This document shows positions 55,306 to 63,312 of a stretch of DNA of 64,000 nucleotides, piece by piece. Each line of letters starts with the position of its first letter. The first letter of the stretch is position 1. Origin of the DNA: Streptomyces mirabilis (GTDB lineage Bacteria > Actinomycetota > Actinomycetes > Streptomycetales > Streptomycetaceae); NCBI RefSeq assembly GCF_018310535.1, contig NZ_CP074102.1, positions 4,960,001 to 5,024,000 of the forward strand. Reading direction: 5' to 3'. The position numbers and the translations under genes were made by a program. The notes below the pieces were generated by a model, which ran no database searches, was not told where the DNA came from, and saw only the letters and a list, made by a program, of their open reading frames with translations.

Positions 55306-55465
55306 ACCGTCCGGCGGAATGTGATCTTCCGGGGGTGAACGGTGAGGGAATCAGCAGTTCGAGGGATACCGGTGGGTTTCGCTTCTGTTCGATTGCGGAG
55401 AGTGGTGTAGGCCAGGAGGTGAAAGTCACCGGAAATGGGGCGGGGTGCGAACGTAGGCTGGACGC

Positions 55466-56773
55466 ATGACCACGACGGGGGAAGAGCACACCGCGGCCGG
55501 TACCGGGCCGTGGTGGTGGGTCAGATGGCGTAGTGCCGTGTTGGACGCGAGCCTCGCGTCGGTGTCGGCGGTGGAGTGCGCGATCGAGGGGATTCCGTTC
55601 GCGCGCGACGCGGGCCTGCCGGTTCCGGTGGGCGTGGGTTTCGGGCTGGTCGCCGGCTCCGCGCTGTTGTTGCGCCGACGCTGGCCGATCGCGGTCGTGC
55701 TGGTGTCGATCGCCATCACGCCCGCCCAGATGGGGTTCCTGATGGGACTCGTCGGGCTGTACACGCTGGCCGCGTCCGAGCTGCCGCGCCGGATCATCGG
55801 GGCGCTCGCGGGGATGTCCTTCGCGGGGATGCTGATCGTCACGTTCGTGCGGGCGCACCAGGGCATGGTGCGTGGGGACGTGACGATGGGGGACTGGTTC
55901 GTTCCGTTCGTCTCCATCACGACCGCGATCGGGATGACCGCGCCGCCCGTCCTGCTCGGGCTGTACGTGGGGGCGCGGCGGCGGCTGATGGAGAGCTTGC
56001 GGGAGCGGGCGGACTCGTTGGAGCGGGAGTTGCAGCTGCTCGCCGAGCGGGCGGAGGAGCGGGCGGAGTGGGCACGCAACGAGGAGCGGACGCGGATCGC
56101 GCGTGAGATGCACGACGTGGTGGCGCACCGGGTGTCGTTGATGGTGGTGCACGCGGCGGCGCTGCAGGCCGTGGCGCGGAAGGATCCCGAGAAGGCCGTG
56201 AAGAACGCCGCGTTGGTGGGGGACATGGGGCGGCAGGCGTTGACGGAGTTGCGCGAGATGTTGGGTGTGCTGCGTACGGGGGACGGGTTGTCGTCCGTGC
56301 GGGTGCGGGCGGTGCCGTTGGCGGCCGTGGGGGTGGCGGCTGCGGCGGCGGCCTCGCGGGCGGTCGATGACGGGGCCGAGGGGCCGAGTCTTGCCGAGCT
56401 GGACGAGTTGGTCGGGCAGTCGGCGGCTGCGGGGATGGTGGTGGATCTCTCGGTGGAGGGTGACACCCGGGGGTACGCGGCGGAGATCGAGCAGACGGCG
56501 TACCGGGTGGTTCAGGAGGCTCTGACCAACGTGCACAAGCATGCGGCGGGGGCGAAGACGTATGTCCGGCTCGCTCATCGGGACGCGGAGATCGCGATGC
56601 AGGTCGAGAACGAGTGTCCGCCGGAGCCGGGGTCGGCGTCGGCCATGCATCTGCCCAGTGGTGGTAACGGTCTGGTGGGGATGAAGGAACGGGTTGCCGC
56701 GCTGGGGGGAGTGTTCGTGTCCGGGCCGACGGATTCGGGTGGGTTCCGGGTGTCGGCGGTGATCCCGGCGTAG
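55466..56773 (+). CDS. Two-component histidine kinase (HisKA_3 type)
   Basis: ATG 55466 gives 435 residues. Five or so N-terminal membrane helices (residues 25-165) precede a coiled coil (LRERADSLERELQLLAERAE), the HisKA_3 helix with the phospho-accepting His in AREMHDVVAHRVSLM (about residue 217), and the ATPase lid (RVVQEALTNVHKHA, GGNGLVGMKERVAALG). It probably senses a membrane or envelope signal. No response regulator is adjacent; the partner could be either of the LuxR-type regulators in this window or elsewhere. Confidence 0.9.
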   Translation: MTTTGEEHTAAGTGPWWWVRWRSAVLDASLASVSAVECAIEGIPFARDAGLPVPVGVGFGLVAGSALLLRRRWPIAVVLVSIAITPAQMGFLMGLVGLYTLAASELPRRIIGALAGMSFAGMLIVTFVRAHQGMVRGDVTMGDWFVPFVSITTAIGMTAPPVLLGLYVGARRRLMESLRERADSLERELQLLAERAEERAEWARNEERTRIAREMHDVVAHRVSLMVVHAAALQAVARKDPEKAVKNAALVGDMGRQALTELREMLGVLRTGDGLSSVRVRAVPLAAVGVAAAAAASRAVDDGAEGPSLAELDELVGQSAAAGMVVDLSVEGDTRGYAAEIEQTAYRVVQEALTNVHKHAAGAKTYVRLAHRDAEIAMQVENECPPEPGSASAMHLPSGGNGLVGMKERVAALGGVFVSGPTDSGGFRVSAVIPA

Positions 56774-56789
56774 GCCCTTCGGGGGGCGC

Positions 56790-56990
56790 GGTCGTTGGCT
56801 GCGGGTGGGTGGGGGGCTGGGCGCGCCCCGCGGCGGAGCCGCATGTATACACAGCCCCGCGCCCCTGGGGGCGGGGCTGCGCCCCGGCCCCCTGCATCGG
56901 GCTGGAACGGCCGCGCCCTCGAACGCCGGACGGGCTGGAGGGCTTTTAAAGGCGCGGGGAACTGCGCGACCAGCCCCCACCGGCCCGCGG
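56790..56990. repeat. Intergenic GC-rich repeat element, copy 4 (longest)
   Basis: About 200 bases with CTGCGGGTGGGTGGGGGGCT, GCGGCGGAGCCGCATG, ACAGCCCCGCGCCCCTGGGG and CGCGGGGAACTGCGCG in series. The first three phrases match 41405 and the last is the complement of a phrase at 63280. It fills the gap between the kinase and the SUKH-3 gene. Confidence 0.65.
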
Positions 56991-57013
56991 CGGAAGAACC
57001 CTCCCTGTGGCGG

Positions 57014-57577
57014 TCAGGCGACGGTCAGGCGGACCGGGGCGACGCCTGACAGGAGGGTGGTGAGGGCGGTGTCGATCTCGGGGCCCAGGTACCAGTCGCC
57101 GGTGTGGTCGAGTGCGTAGACGCGGCCCTCGGAGTCGATGGCGAGCAGGGCGCGGGAGTCGGACTCCTCGCCGAGAGGGCAGACCTCGGTGCCCAGGGCG
57201 CGGCCGAGGTCGCCGAGGGTGCGGGCCATGTGGAGGCCGTGCAGGGGGTCGAAGTGGAGCGCGGTGGGGGCGAGCTGGCGGCCGGGGCCGGAGGGCTTCA
57301 CGCGCAGTCCGCCGAATTCCGCCCATGCCTCCACCGCCGCGGGGAACACGGCGTGCCGGTGTCCCGCGGACGACTCGTGTCCCCGTAGTGCGTCGGCCCA
57401 GTACTCGGCCTGCTTTATGTCCCAGCGTCCGGGCTGCCAGCCCGCGGAGCGCAGCGCGGCGTCCACGGGTACGGAGAAGCGTGTTGAGGGTCCCCCCTGC
57501 TCGAGCGGAGCCGAGAGCTTGGGGGAGGAGGAGCGGTCGGCGTGCATCTGCCCTTCGTTCGTCGAGGGTCGGGACAT
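57014..57577 (-). CDS. SUKH-3 domain immunity-like protein
   Basis: ATG 57577 (MSRPSTNEGQMH) gives 187 residues; ATG 57547 is also possible. From about residue 50 the sequence is that of a SUKH-3 domain: AALRGAGWQPGRW-like start, WAEFGGLRVKPSG, HFDPLHGLHM, CPLGEES and LLAIDSEGRVYALDHTGDWY, with a closing LTTLLSGV. SUKH proteins bind and block nuclease or deaminase toxins. The upstream neighbour on the same strand is a deaminase, so the two look like an immunity/toxin pair, with the immunity gene second. The N-terminus is disordered. Confidence 0.82.
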   Translation of the reverse strand: MSRPSTNEGQMHADRSSSPKLSAPLEQGGPSTRFSVPVDAALRSAGWQPGRWDIKQAEYWADALRGHESSAGHRHAVFPAAVEAWAEFGGLRVKPSGPGRQLAPTALHFDPLHGLHMARTLGDLGRALGTEVCPLGEESDSRALLAIDSEGRVYALDHTGDWYLGPEIDTALTTLLSGVAPVRLTVA

Positions 57578-57629
57578 CGGCGCGCTGGCGGGGGCGCCGT
57601 CGTACGTACGGGTGCGGGGATGGGGGAGT

Positions 57630-58139
57630 TCAGGAGCCGCCGGTCGTCGCGGTCGGGTCGACGACGCGGACGCCGAAGTGGTCGCTGAGCGCCGTGCAGG
57701 CGCGGCAGGGTGCGGCGAAACTGCCGTGCAGCGGGTCGCCGTCCTCGCGGATGCGGCGTGCGGTGAGTTTGGCCTGTCTGAGGGCCTTGCGTGCCTCGCC
57801 GTTGGTCATCGGCTTGCGGGCGGCGCGTTTGCTGCGGGTGGCGTCGATGGTGGTGATGTGCCGGGAGATGAGGATCGCTTCGGCGCAGCGGCCGGTGAAG
57901 CGGTCGCGTTGCGCGCTGGTGAGGGTGTCGAGGAAGTCCTGGACCAGCGGGTGAAGGGCGGGCGGCTGGTCGCCGCGGGCGGCGGTGCCGGTGAGGGTGG
58001 CTCCGCGCACGGAGAGGGCGGCGGCGACGGTGGGAAGTATGCCGTCGCGGCGGTGCAGGAGGGTGGGTGCGTGGGCTGCTTCGGCACTGCTCCAGCCGAC
58101 CCTTGGGTCCCCGGACGTGCCCGTATGTGTCGCGTTCAT
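57630..58139 (-). CDS. YwqJ-like deaminase
   Basis: ATG 58139 follows GGGAGGGAA and gives 169 residues. The deaminase active site is GRCAEAILIS (C-A-E motif, about residue 91) and AAPCRACTALSDHFGV (P-C-x-x-C, about residue 145), the zinc-binding pair of cytidine-deaminase-like toxins of the YwqJ group. There is no signal peptide and no WXG, LXG or RHS trafficking region. The gene is 52 bases upstream of the SUKH-3 gene. It is either a free toxin-like enzyme held in check in the cell or a domesticated one. Confidence 0.8.
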   Translation of the reverse strand: MNATHTGTSGDPRVGWSSAEAAHAPTLLHRRDGILPTVAAALSVRGATLTGTAARGDQPPALHPLVQDFLDTLTSAQRDRFTGRCAEAILISRHITTIDATRSKRAARKPMTNGEARKALRQAKLTARRIREDGDPLHGSFAAPCRACTALSDHFGVRVVDPTATTGGS

Positions 58140-58367
58140 GATCGTTCTTCCCTCCCGTGCATCCCCCGATGCGGCTACAGACTGCCAAATGGCGTGGCGG
58201 GTGCGGAAGCTGGGGCGCGCGACACGCCCGGGCTTCGTCATACCGTCACGGCGGGGTGACGGCAGGTCACGGAACTGGAGGCCCGGTGACCGGTGTCTTC
58301 CAACCGCATAGGCTGTCGATATCCGCGATCCATACAGCTATTGAGAACGCCGCAGGGGGCAACCGCC

Positions 58368-59354
58368 ATGACGACAGGTCGGCTCGGGCAGCAAGCCGCG
58401 CCGCCGAACGCGGCCTACGCCGGGCAGGTCGTGCATTTCCCGGACCCGGTCCGGGCCACTCGCCACCCCAGAGGTGTACGGGTCGACGCGCACGGCTACC
58501 CCGACTTCTCGCCGTACGCGCGTGCCGCCGCGGAGATCGCCGAACCCCCGGAGGGTTTCGGCGTGGACGAACTGCGGTTGACGGACTACGTGTCGGCGAA
58601 CGCCGCGCTCGCCGCCTCGGGGCACGACCTGTGGGACACGATTGCGCCCGTGGCCACTCCGCATGGATGGACCTGGCACCACGTGCGGGGCACGCGGCGC
58701 CTGGAGCTCGTCCCCGTGGAGGTCAAGGCGCTGTTGAGGCATCACGGCGGTATCGCGACGGCGGCCGTCGATCACGGCAAGCGGGGGACGCGGCCGTTGC
58801 AGGACACGCGGCCCGCGCACTTCGGGCTGCCGAAGGCGTCGGTCGCGGTGAGCGAGCAGCAGGTGCTCGGGGTCGAGGAGGATCTCGGCTATCGGCTGCC
58901 GGGTGCCTATCGGTCCTTCCTGAAGGCCGCGGGCGGGTGCGCGCCGGTCGGTGCCGCGCTCGACGCGGAGCTGGGTCTGCTGGTGGACCAGCCGTTCTTC
59001 ACGGTGCGCGAGGAAGCCGCCGTGAACGACCTCGTCTACATCAACAAGTGCCTGCGCGACCATCTGACCAAGGATTATCTGTGCGTCGGATTCGTGCAGG
59101 GCGGCCTGCTCGCCGTCAAGGTGAAGGGCGACGCGATCGGGTCGGTCTGGTTCTGCGCGTACGACGATGCCCGCGACCAGGACGCCTGGCCGCCGGCCGA
59201 GCGCGTGCAGCGGCTGTTGCTGCCCTGCGGCGCCGACTTCGACCAGTTCCTGTCCCGGCTCGCGGGCAATCCGCCGGAGTTGGCGACGGTGGCGAACCTG
59301 ATGGTGGACGGTGGCTTCGCGCGCGCCGTTCCCGTCTCTTCCCTGGGGGAGTGA
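58368..59354 (+). CDS. WHH nuclease-like domain fused to SUKH-1 (SMI1/KNR4)
   Basis: ATG 58368 (MTTGRLGQQA) gives 328 residues. Around residues 38-135 the sequence follows the WHH family: GVRVDAHGYPDFSPYA, then HGWTWHHVRGTRRLELVP with the W-H-H at 103-105 and LLRHHGGIAT. WHH is a toxin fold of the HNH/Endo VII group. Residues 155-320 form a SUKH-1 domain (EEDLGYRLPGAYRSFLKAAG, GLLAVKVKGDAIGSVW). Thus a toxin-like and an immunity-like domain share one chain with no secretion signal. The 7-base gap to the next gene means one operon. Confidence 0.8.
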   Translation: MTTGRLGQQAAPPNAAYAGQVVHFPDPVRATRHPRGVRVDAHGYPDFSPYARAAAEIAEPPEGFGVDELRLTDYVSANAALAASGHDLWDTIAPVATPHGWTWHHVRGTRRLELVPVEVKALLRHHGGIATAAVDHGKRGTRPLQDTRPAHFGLPKASVAVSEQQVLGVEEDLGYRLPGAYRSFLKAAGGCAPVGAALDAELGLLVDQPFFTVREEAAVNDLVYINKCLRDHLTKDYLCVGFVQGGLLAVKVKGDAIGSVWFCAYDDARDQDAWPPAERVQRLLLPCGADFDQFLSRLAGNPPELATVANLMVDGGFARAVPVSSLGE

Positions 59355-59361
59355 ACGTCCG

Positions 59362-62160
59362 ATGGTGACCTTCGCGCAGGCGCAGGAGCGCGCGGAAGAG
59401 TGGATCAACGGCGAGGTGCCCGGGTACCAGCACCGTGAGGTGAGGGTGCGGGAGTTCGAACTCGGGTTCGTGGTGTGGGCCGAGGACCGCGTCGACGGTC
59501 CGCGTTCCGACGGTGGCGCGCAGCGGCTCGTCATCGCGCGGGACAGCGGGGAGGCGACGCTCTGGCCCGGACTGCCGGTCGGTGAGGTGATCCGCCGGTA
59601 CGAGGAGGAGTACGGGGTGCCGCAGGCGGCCCCGGAAGCGGCTCCGGCGCCTCCGGCCCGGGTGGATCTGAACCAGACGTCGTTCTTGTTGAGCCCTCCG
59701 GAGTGGTTGCAGGAGGCGGCGGACAAGCTGGGCATTCCGGATCGGCGGGCGGGTGCGACGTCCGGCGGTGCGAACGGTGCGGGCCCCGGCGCGGGCCCCC
59801 ACGCCAACGGGGCTTCCGCGGCGGGTGGTTCGACGACGCCTTCCCCCTCTTCTCCCCCTGCCCCTTCTTCCCCTTCTTCCCCCTCTTCTTCTCCTTCGGA
59901 CGCGCCGCCGCCGTGGCCCGCCGCCGCGGCCGGTGACGAGCGGGACGCGGGTCCGCGAGACGCCGTGGGGGCGCCGGGCGTGCCCGCTTCGGCGACTCCG
60001 TGGGCGGGGACGGACACCGCCGGGGACGGGGGTGAGGACCGTTCCGTGCCGCTGCCGGCGACCGTGTTCGCGCCGCCGCTGACCGACGTCGACGACAAGG
60101 CGGGTCCGGGTACGCCGCCCGGTGTGACCCCGGACGCCAAGACGGCTCTGATGTCCGGCGGCAGCCAACTCCCGCGCACGGCGCAGGCGCCCGCGGTCGA
60201 CGCCCCCGCGGCCCCGCCGTCGTACGGCTACCCGCAGGCCGGCCCGGGTGCACCGGGCATGCCGGGCACGCCGCCTCCGGGTGTGCCGGCCCCTGGTGCT
60301 CCGGTTGTGCCGGCCCCTGGTGTTCCGCAGGGCACGCCTCCTTCTGGACCGCCGGCCGGGTACGGCTACCCGCAGGGGCCCGGCGGTGCTCTCGGGACGC
60401 CTCCTCCTCCCCCTCCGCCTCCGGGCGGTCCGCAGGGCACGCCCCCGCCCGGTGCGCCCGGGTACGGGTACCCGCAGGGGCAGGCCCCCGTCGCGCCGCC
60501 GCGGCCGCTGCCGCCGAACGCCGGTGACATCGCCGACGCCGCGACCAGCAAGGCGCAGGCGCCGCCGAGGGGCGCGCGGGGTGGGGGCGTGAGCGCGCCG
60601 CCTCCGCCGAGCGCCCCCGGCGTACCGGGTGCGCGGCCGGGGAGCGCCCCACCGCCTCCGCCCCCGCCGCCGTCGTCCGGGCCCGGTGCTCCGGGCACCC
60701 CGGCGGGCGGGTACGTACCGACGCAACTCGTCTCGCAGCTCGGCCCGAACGGGCCCGGAGTTCCTGGTGCGCCTGCCGCGCCCGGCGCTCCGCAGCCCCC
60801 GGGCGGTACGCCCCCCGGGGGTGTCCATCACGCCGCGACCATGCTGGCGGGTCCGCCCGCGGGCGGACCCGGTGCGCCCCAGCCTCCTGGTGCACCTGCC
60901 GCGCCCGGCGCTCCGCAGCCTCCGGGCGGTACGCCTCCCGGGGGTGTCCACCACGCCGCCACCATGCTGGCCGGTCCTCCGGCCGGCCCCCCGGTCGCCG
61001 GTCCCGGTGTACCGCCGCCCCCGCAGGCCCCCGGCATGCCCCCGGGCGCGCCGCAGCCGATGCCGGGACAAGCCATGCCCGGTCAGCCGATGCCCGGTCA
61101 GCCCATGCCTGGTCAGCCCATGCCTGGTCAGCCGATGTCGCCCCCGGGGCAGCAGCCTCCGGCGTACGGCTACCCGCAGGCCGGTCAGCCGACCGTCGGG
61201 CCGGGGTATCAGGCCGTACTGCGCTACCGCGCGCAGGACGGTTCCGAGCAGCAGTTGATCCGGCGCTCCGCGCCGGGGACCCCGCACCCGGAGTGGCAGA
61301 TCCTGCACGAGCTGCGCGCGATGAACGTTCCGCCGCAGCAAGTGCTGGAGCTGCACACGGAGTTGGAGTCGTGCGAGCTGCCGGGCGCGTACTGCGCGCG
61401 GATGATCAGGGAGAGCTGGCCGCAGGCGCGGATCACCAGCATCGCGCCGTACGGCACGGATCACGCGAGCCGTCAGCAGGGCATGCACCAACTCCTCGCA
61501 CACCAGGGCGAGTTGCACCAGGTGGCGGACGGTCCCGCGCGTCCGGCGCCGGTGCGTGCGCCGATTCCGCCGGTGCAGCCCGCGCCGCCGGTTCCGCCGG
61601 AGGCGATCGGGCAGGAGCTGGCGGCGGCGTTCGGGCCGGGTCTGTTCCGGTTCGACCAGGCCGCGGTGTCGCGGCAGGGTGTGCCGAACATCGTGGCGCA
61701 CACGCTGGTGGTGGCCGGACTGCCGGTCGACATGGGCCCGTTCTTCTGGGCACAGGCGCAGCCGGGCCGTCCGGTGCCGACGCTCGCCGAGCTGGCGCAG
61801 GAGCGTGGGGTGCAGCCGGCCGCGGACGCGGGCTCGTACCTCGTCATGGGCAGTGACTTCGGCAAGGCGATCTGTGTCCAGTACGGCACCGCGAACATCG
61901 TGGCCGTGCCGGTGGAGGCGGGTCCGGGCGGTTCCTCGGTGCCGCCGCAGTTCGTGAACACGGGGCTGCCCGAGTTCGCGCGCTGTCTGGCCCTGCTCGG
62001 CCGGATGTGGCGGCTGCGGTTCGGGCTCAACCAGGAGCAGGCGGGCCGCTGGACCGTCGACTTCCAGGCGCAGCTCGCCTCGCTCGACCCGGCGGCGCTC
62101 GGCTCGCCGGAGAGCTGGTGGTCGGTGCTGTTGGAGCAGATGTGGGACGGCTTGCTGTGA
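59362..62160 (+). CDS. YrhB-like / deaminase-like / SUKH-4 multidomain protein
   Basis: ATG 59362 gives 932 residues. Residues 1-90 resemble the YrhB immunity domain (AQERAEEWINGEVPGY, GFVVWAEDRVDG). Residues 95-615 are a disordered Pro/Gly-rich linker with repeated GYPQ and MPGQP units. Residues 616-735 look like a toxin deaminase: HPEWQILHEL (H-P-E) at about 642 and ESCELPGAYC (two Cys) near 671-678, then GTDHASRQQGMHQLL. Residues 750-932 match SUKH-4 (LFRFDQAAVSRQGVPN, YLVMGSDFGKAICVQYG, WWSVLLEQMWDGLL). The deaminase assignment is tentative because the C-x(6)-C spacing is unlike PCxxC. Confidence 0.72.
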   Translation: MVTFAQAQERAEEWINGEVPGYQHREVRVREFELGFVVWAEDRVDGPRSDGGAQRLVIARDSGEATLWPGLPVGEVIRRYEEEYGVPQAAPEAAPAPPARVDLNQTSFLLSPPEWLQEAADKLGIPDRRAGATSGGANGAGPGAGPHANGASAAGGSTTPSPSSPPAPSSPSSPSSSPSDAPPPWPAAAAGDERDAGPRDAVGAPGVPASATPWAGTDTAGDGGEDRSVPLPATVFAPPLTDVDDKAGPGTPPGVTPDAKTALMSGGSQLPRTAQAPAVDAPAAPPSYGYPQAGPGAPGMPGTPPPGVPAPGAPVVPAPGVPQGTPPSGPPAGYGYPQGPGGALGTPPPPPPPPGGPQGTPPPGAPGYGYPQGQAPVAPPRPLPPNAGDIADAATSKAQAPPRGARGGGVSAPPPPSAPGVPGARPGSAPPPPPPPPSSGPGAPGTPAGGYVPTQLVSQLGPNGPGVPGAPAAPGAPQPPGGTPPGGVHHAATMLAGPPAGGPGAPQPPGAPAAPGAPQPPGGTPPGGVHHAATMLAGPPAGPPVAGPGVPPPPQAPGMPPGAPQPMPGQAMPGQPMPGQPMPGQPMPGQPMSPPGQQPPAYGYPQAGQPTVGPGYQAVLRYRAQDGSEQQLIRRSAPGTPHPEWQILHELRAMNVPPQQVLELHTELESCELPGAYCARMIRESWPQARITSIAPYGTDHASRQQGMHQLLAHQGELHQVADGPARPAPVRAPIPPVQPAPPVPPEAIGQELAAAFGPGLFRFDQAAVSRQGVPNIVAHTLVVAGLPVDMGPFFWAQAQPGRPVPTLAELAQERGVQPAADAGSYLVMGSDFGKAICVQYGTANIVAVPVEAGPGGSSVPPQFVNTGLPEFARCLALLGRMWRLRFGLNQEQAGRWTVDFQAQLASLDPAALGSPESWWSVLLEQMWDGLL

Positions 62161-62192
62161 TGCGCCGCTGAGTGTCCGTCAGGGAGTCGAAG

Positions 62193-62234
62193 GGGTTGGA
62201 CCCGGTCGTATGACCGGGTCCAACCCATTTTTTA
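62193..62234 (+). terminator. Rho-independent terminator of the SUKH/toxin operon
   Basis: GGGTTGGACCCGGTC and its exact complement flank GTAT and are followed by ATTTTTT, 33 bases past the stop. It is one of the strongest terminators in the window. Confidence 0.92.
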
Positions 62235-62347
62235 CGCGGCTGACCGCTACGAATGCGCGGAGTGTCGCGTTATGAACACTTACGCCTGATCCACCAAGAT
62301 GTGCGCCAAATCGTGTTGTACGTCGCACAGCGGAGAGGGGTCCAGGG

Positions 62348-63235
62348 ATGAGCAGCGCATCGGTGTCGCCGCACGGCTTCGTGGCCGTACGGGGGCGCGG
62401 TTACCGTCCCGAGCAGGTCGACGCGTACTTCGCTGCGCTCTCGGGGGGCCGCGACACCGCCTGGGAACGGGCCGCCCGGCTGACCGTCCTGGCCAAGGAG
62501 ATGGACGCGGAGGTGGAGCGGCTGCGGGAGGTCGTGGCACGGCTGTCCCCGCAGACGTACGAGAGGCTCGGCGAGCGCGCCTGCCGGATTCGCGAGCTCG
62601 GCGAGGAGGAGGCCGCGGCGGTGCGCGAGAACGCGCGGAGCGCGGCCCGGCTGGCCGTCGAGGATGCCGAGGCGGAGGGGCGGCGGATGCGTGAGGAGGC
62701 GCAGGCGTACGCCGACGAACTGCGCGGCGAGGCCGAGGAACGCGTCCGGCACCGTCTTCTCGCCGCCCGCGCCGAGGCAGACGAGATGCGGATCGCCGCC
62801 CGTCGCGCGGTCAAGGAGGGCCGGGGGGAGGTGCTGGCGGCGCTGCGCGAGGTGCGGCAGCGCACCGAAGGCTTCCTCGCCGAGCAGGAGAGGGAACACG
62901 CAGAGCGCTGGGAGGAGGCGGAGCGTGCGGCGGTGGAGCGGGCGGCCGCGCTCGACGCGCACCACGTGAAGCGGGGGGTGCGCGCCGAGGCCGCGTTGGC
63001 CGAGGCCGAGCGTGCCCTGGCCGAGGCGGAGGAATTCGCTCGGCACGGGCAGGAGGATGCGATGGCACAGGCCGCCGAGGTGCTCGCCGAGGCGAGGGTG
63101 CAGGAGGAGCGGATCGCCCGCGAGACCGAGCGGGTGCTGCGCGAGCACGGGGAGCGATGGGACGACGTACGGGCGCAGATGGATCAAGTGCGTACGAGTC
63201 TCGTGACGCTGATGGGGCGGGCACCGGTGGAGTAG
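62348..63235 (+). CDS. DivIVA-domain coiled-coil protein
   Basis: ATG 62348 gives 295 residues. The first 30 residues (GFVAVRGRGYRPEQVDAYFA) match the DivIVA N-terminal domain. The rest is an uninterrupted Ala/Glu/Arg-rich coiled coil (EEAAAVRENARSAARLAVED, AEARVQEERIARETERVLRE). Such proteins join the polarisome or cytoskeletal scaffolds (DivIVA, Scy, FilP class) and direct tip growth or septation. The actual role is unknown. It is separated from the SUKH operon by a terminator. Confidence 0.85.
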   Translation: MSSASVSPHGFVAVRGRGYRPEQVDAYFAALSGGRDTAWERAARLTVLAKEMDAEVERLREVVARLSPQTYERLGERACRIRELGEEEAAAVRENARSAARLAVEDAEAEGRRMREEAQAYADELRGEAEERVRHRLLAARAEADEMRIAARRAVKEGRGEVLAALREVRQRTEGFLAEQEREHAERWEEAERAAVERAAALDAHHVKRGVRAEAALAEAERALAEAEEFARHGQEDAMAQAAEVLAEARVQEERIARETERVLREHGERWDDVRAQMDQVRTSLVTLMGRAPVE

Positions 63236-63244
63236 TGGGCGAGG

Positions 63245-63312
63245 TGTGGGTTGTTCCTACGCTGCGGGCGGGTTGTGGCTGGTCGCGCAGTTCCCCGCGC
63301 CCCTCACGGGGT
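63245..63312. repeat. Intergenic GC-rich repeat element, copy 5
   Basis: CTGCGGGCGGGTTGTGGCTG and CGCGCAGTTCCCCGCGCCCC match the phrases of copies at 27285 and 56790. It lies between the convergent coiled-coil and symporter genes. Confidence 0.6.

Noticed and set aside
55088..56980. 630-residue minus-strand frame across the kinase gene
   Set aside because: Pro/Arg/His-rich shadow of a recognised HisKA_3 kinase.
59116..61701. Long Arg/Gly-rich minus-strand frame across the SUKH-4 gene
   Set aside because: Antisense of the Pro-rich linker; composition follows directly from the plus strand.
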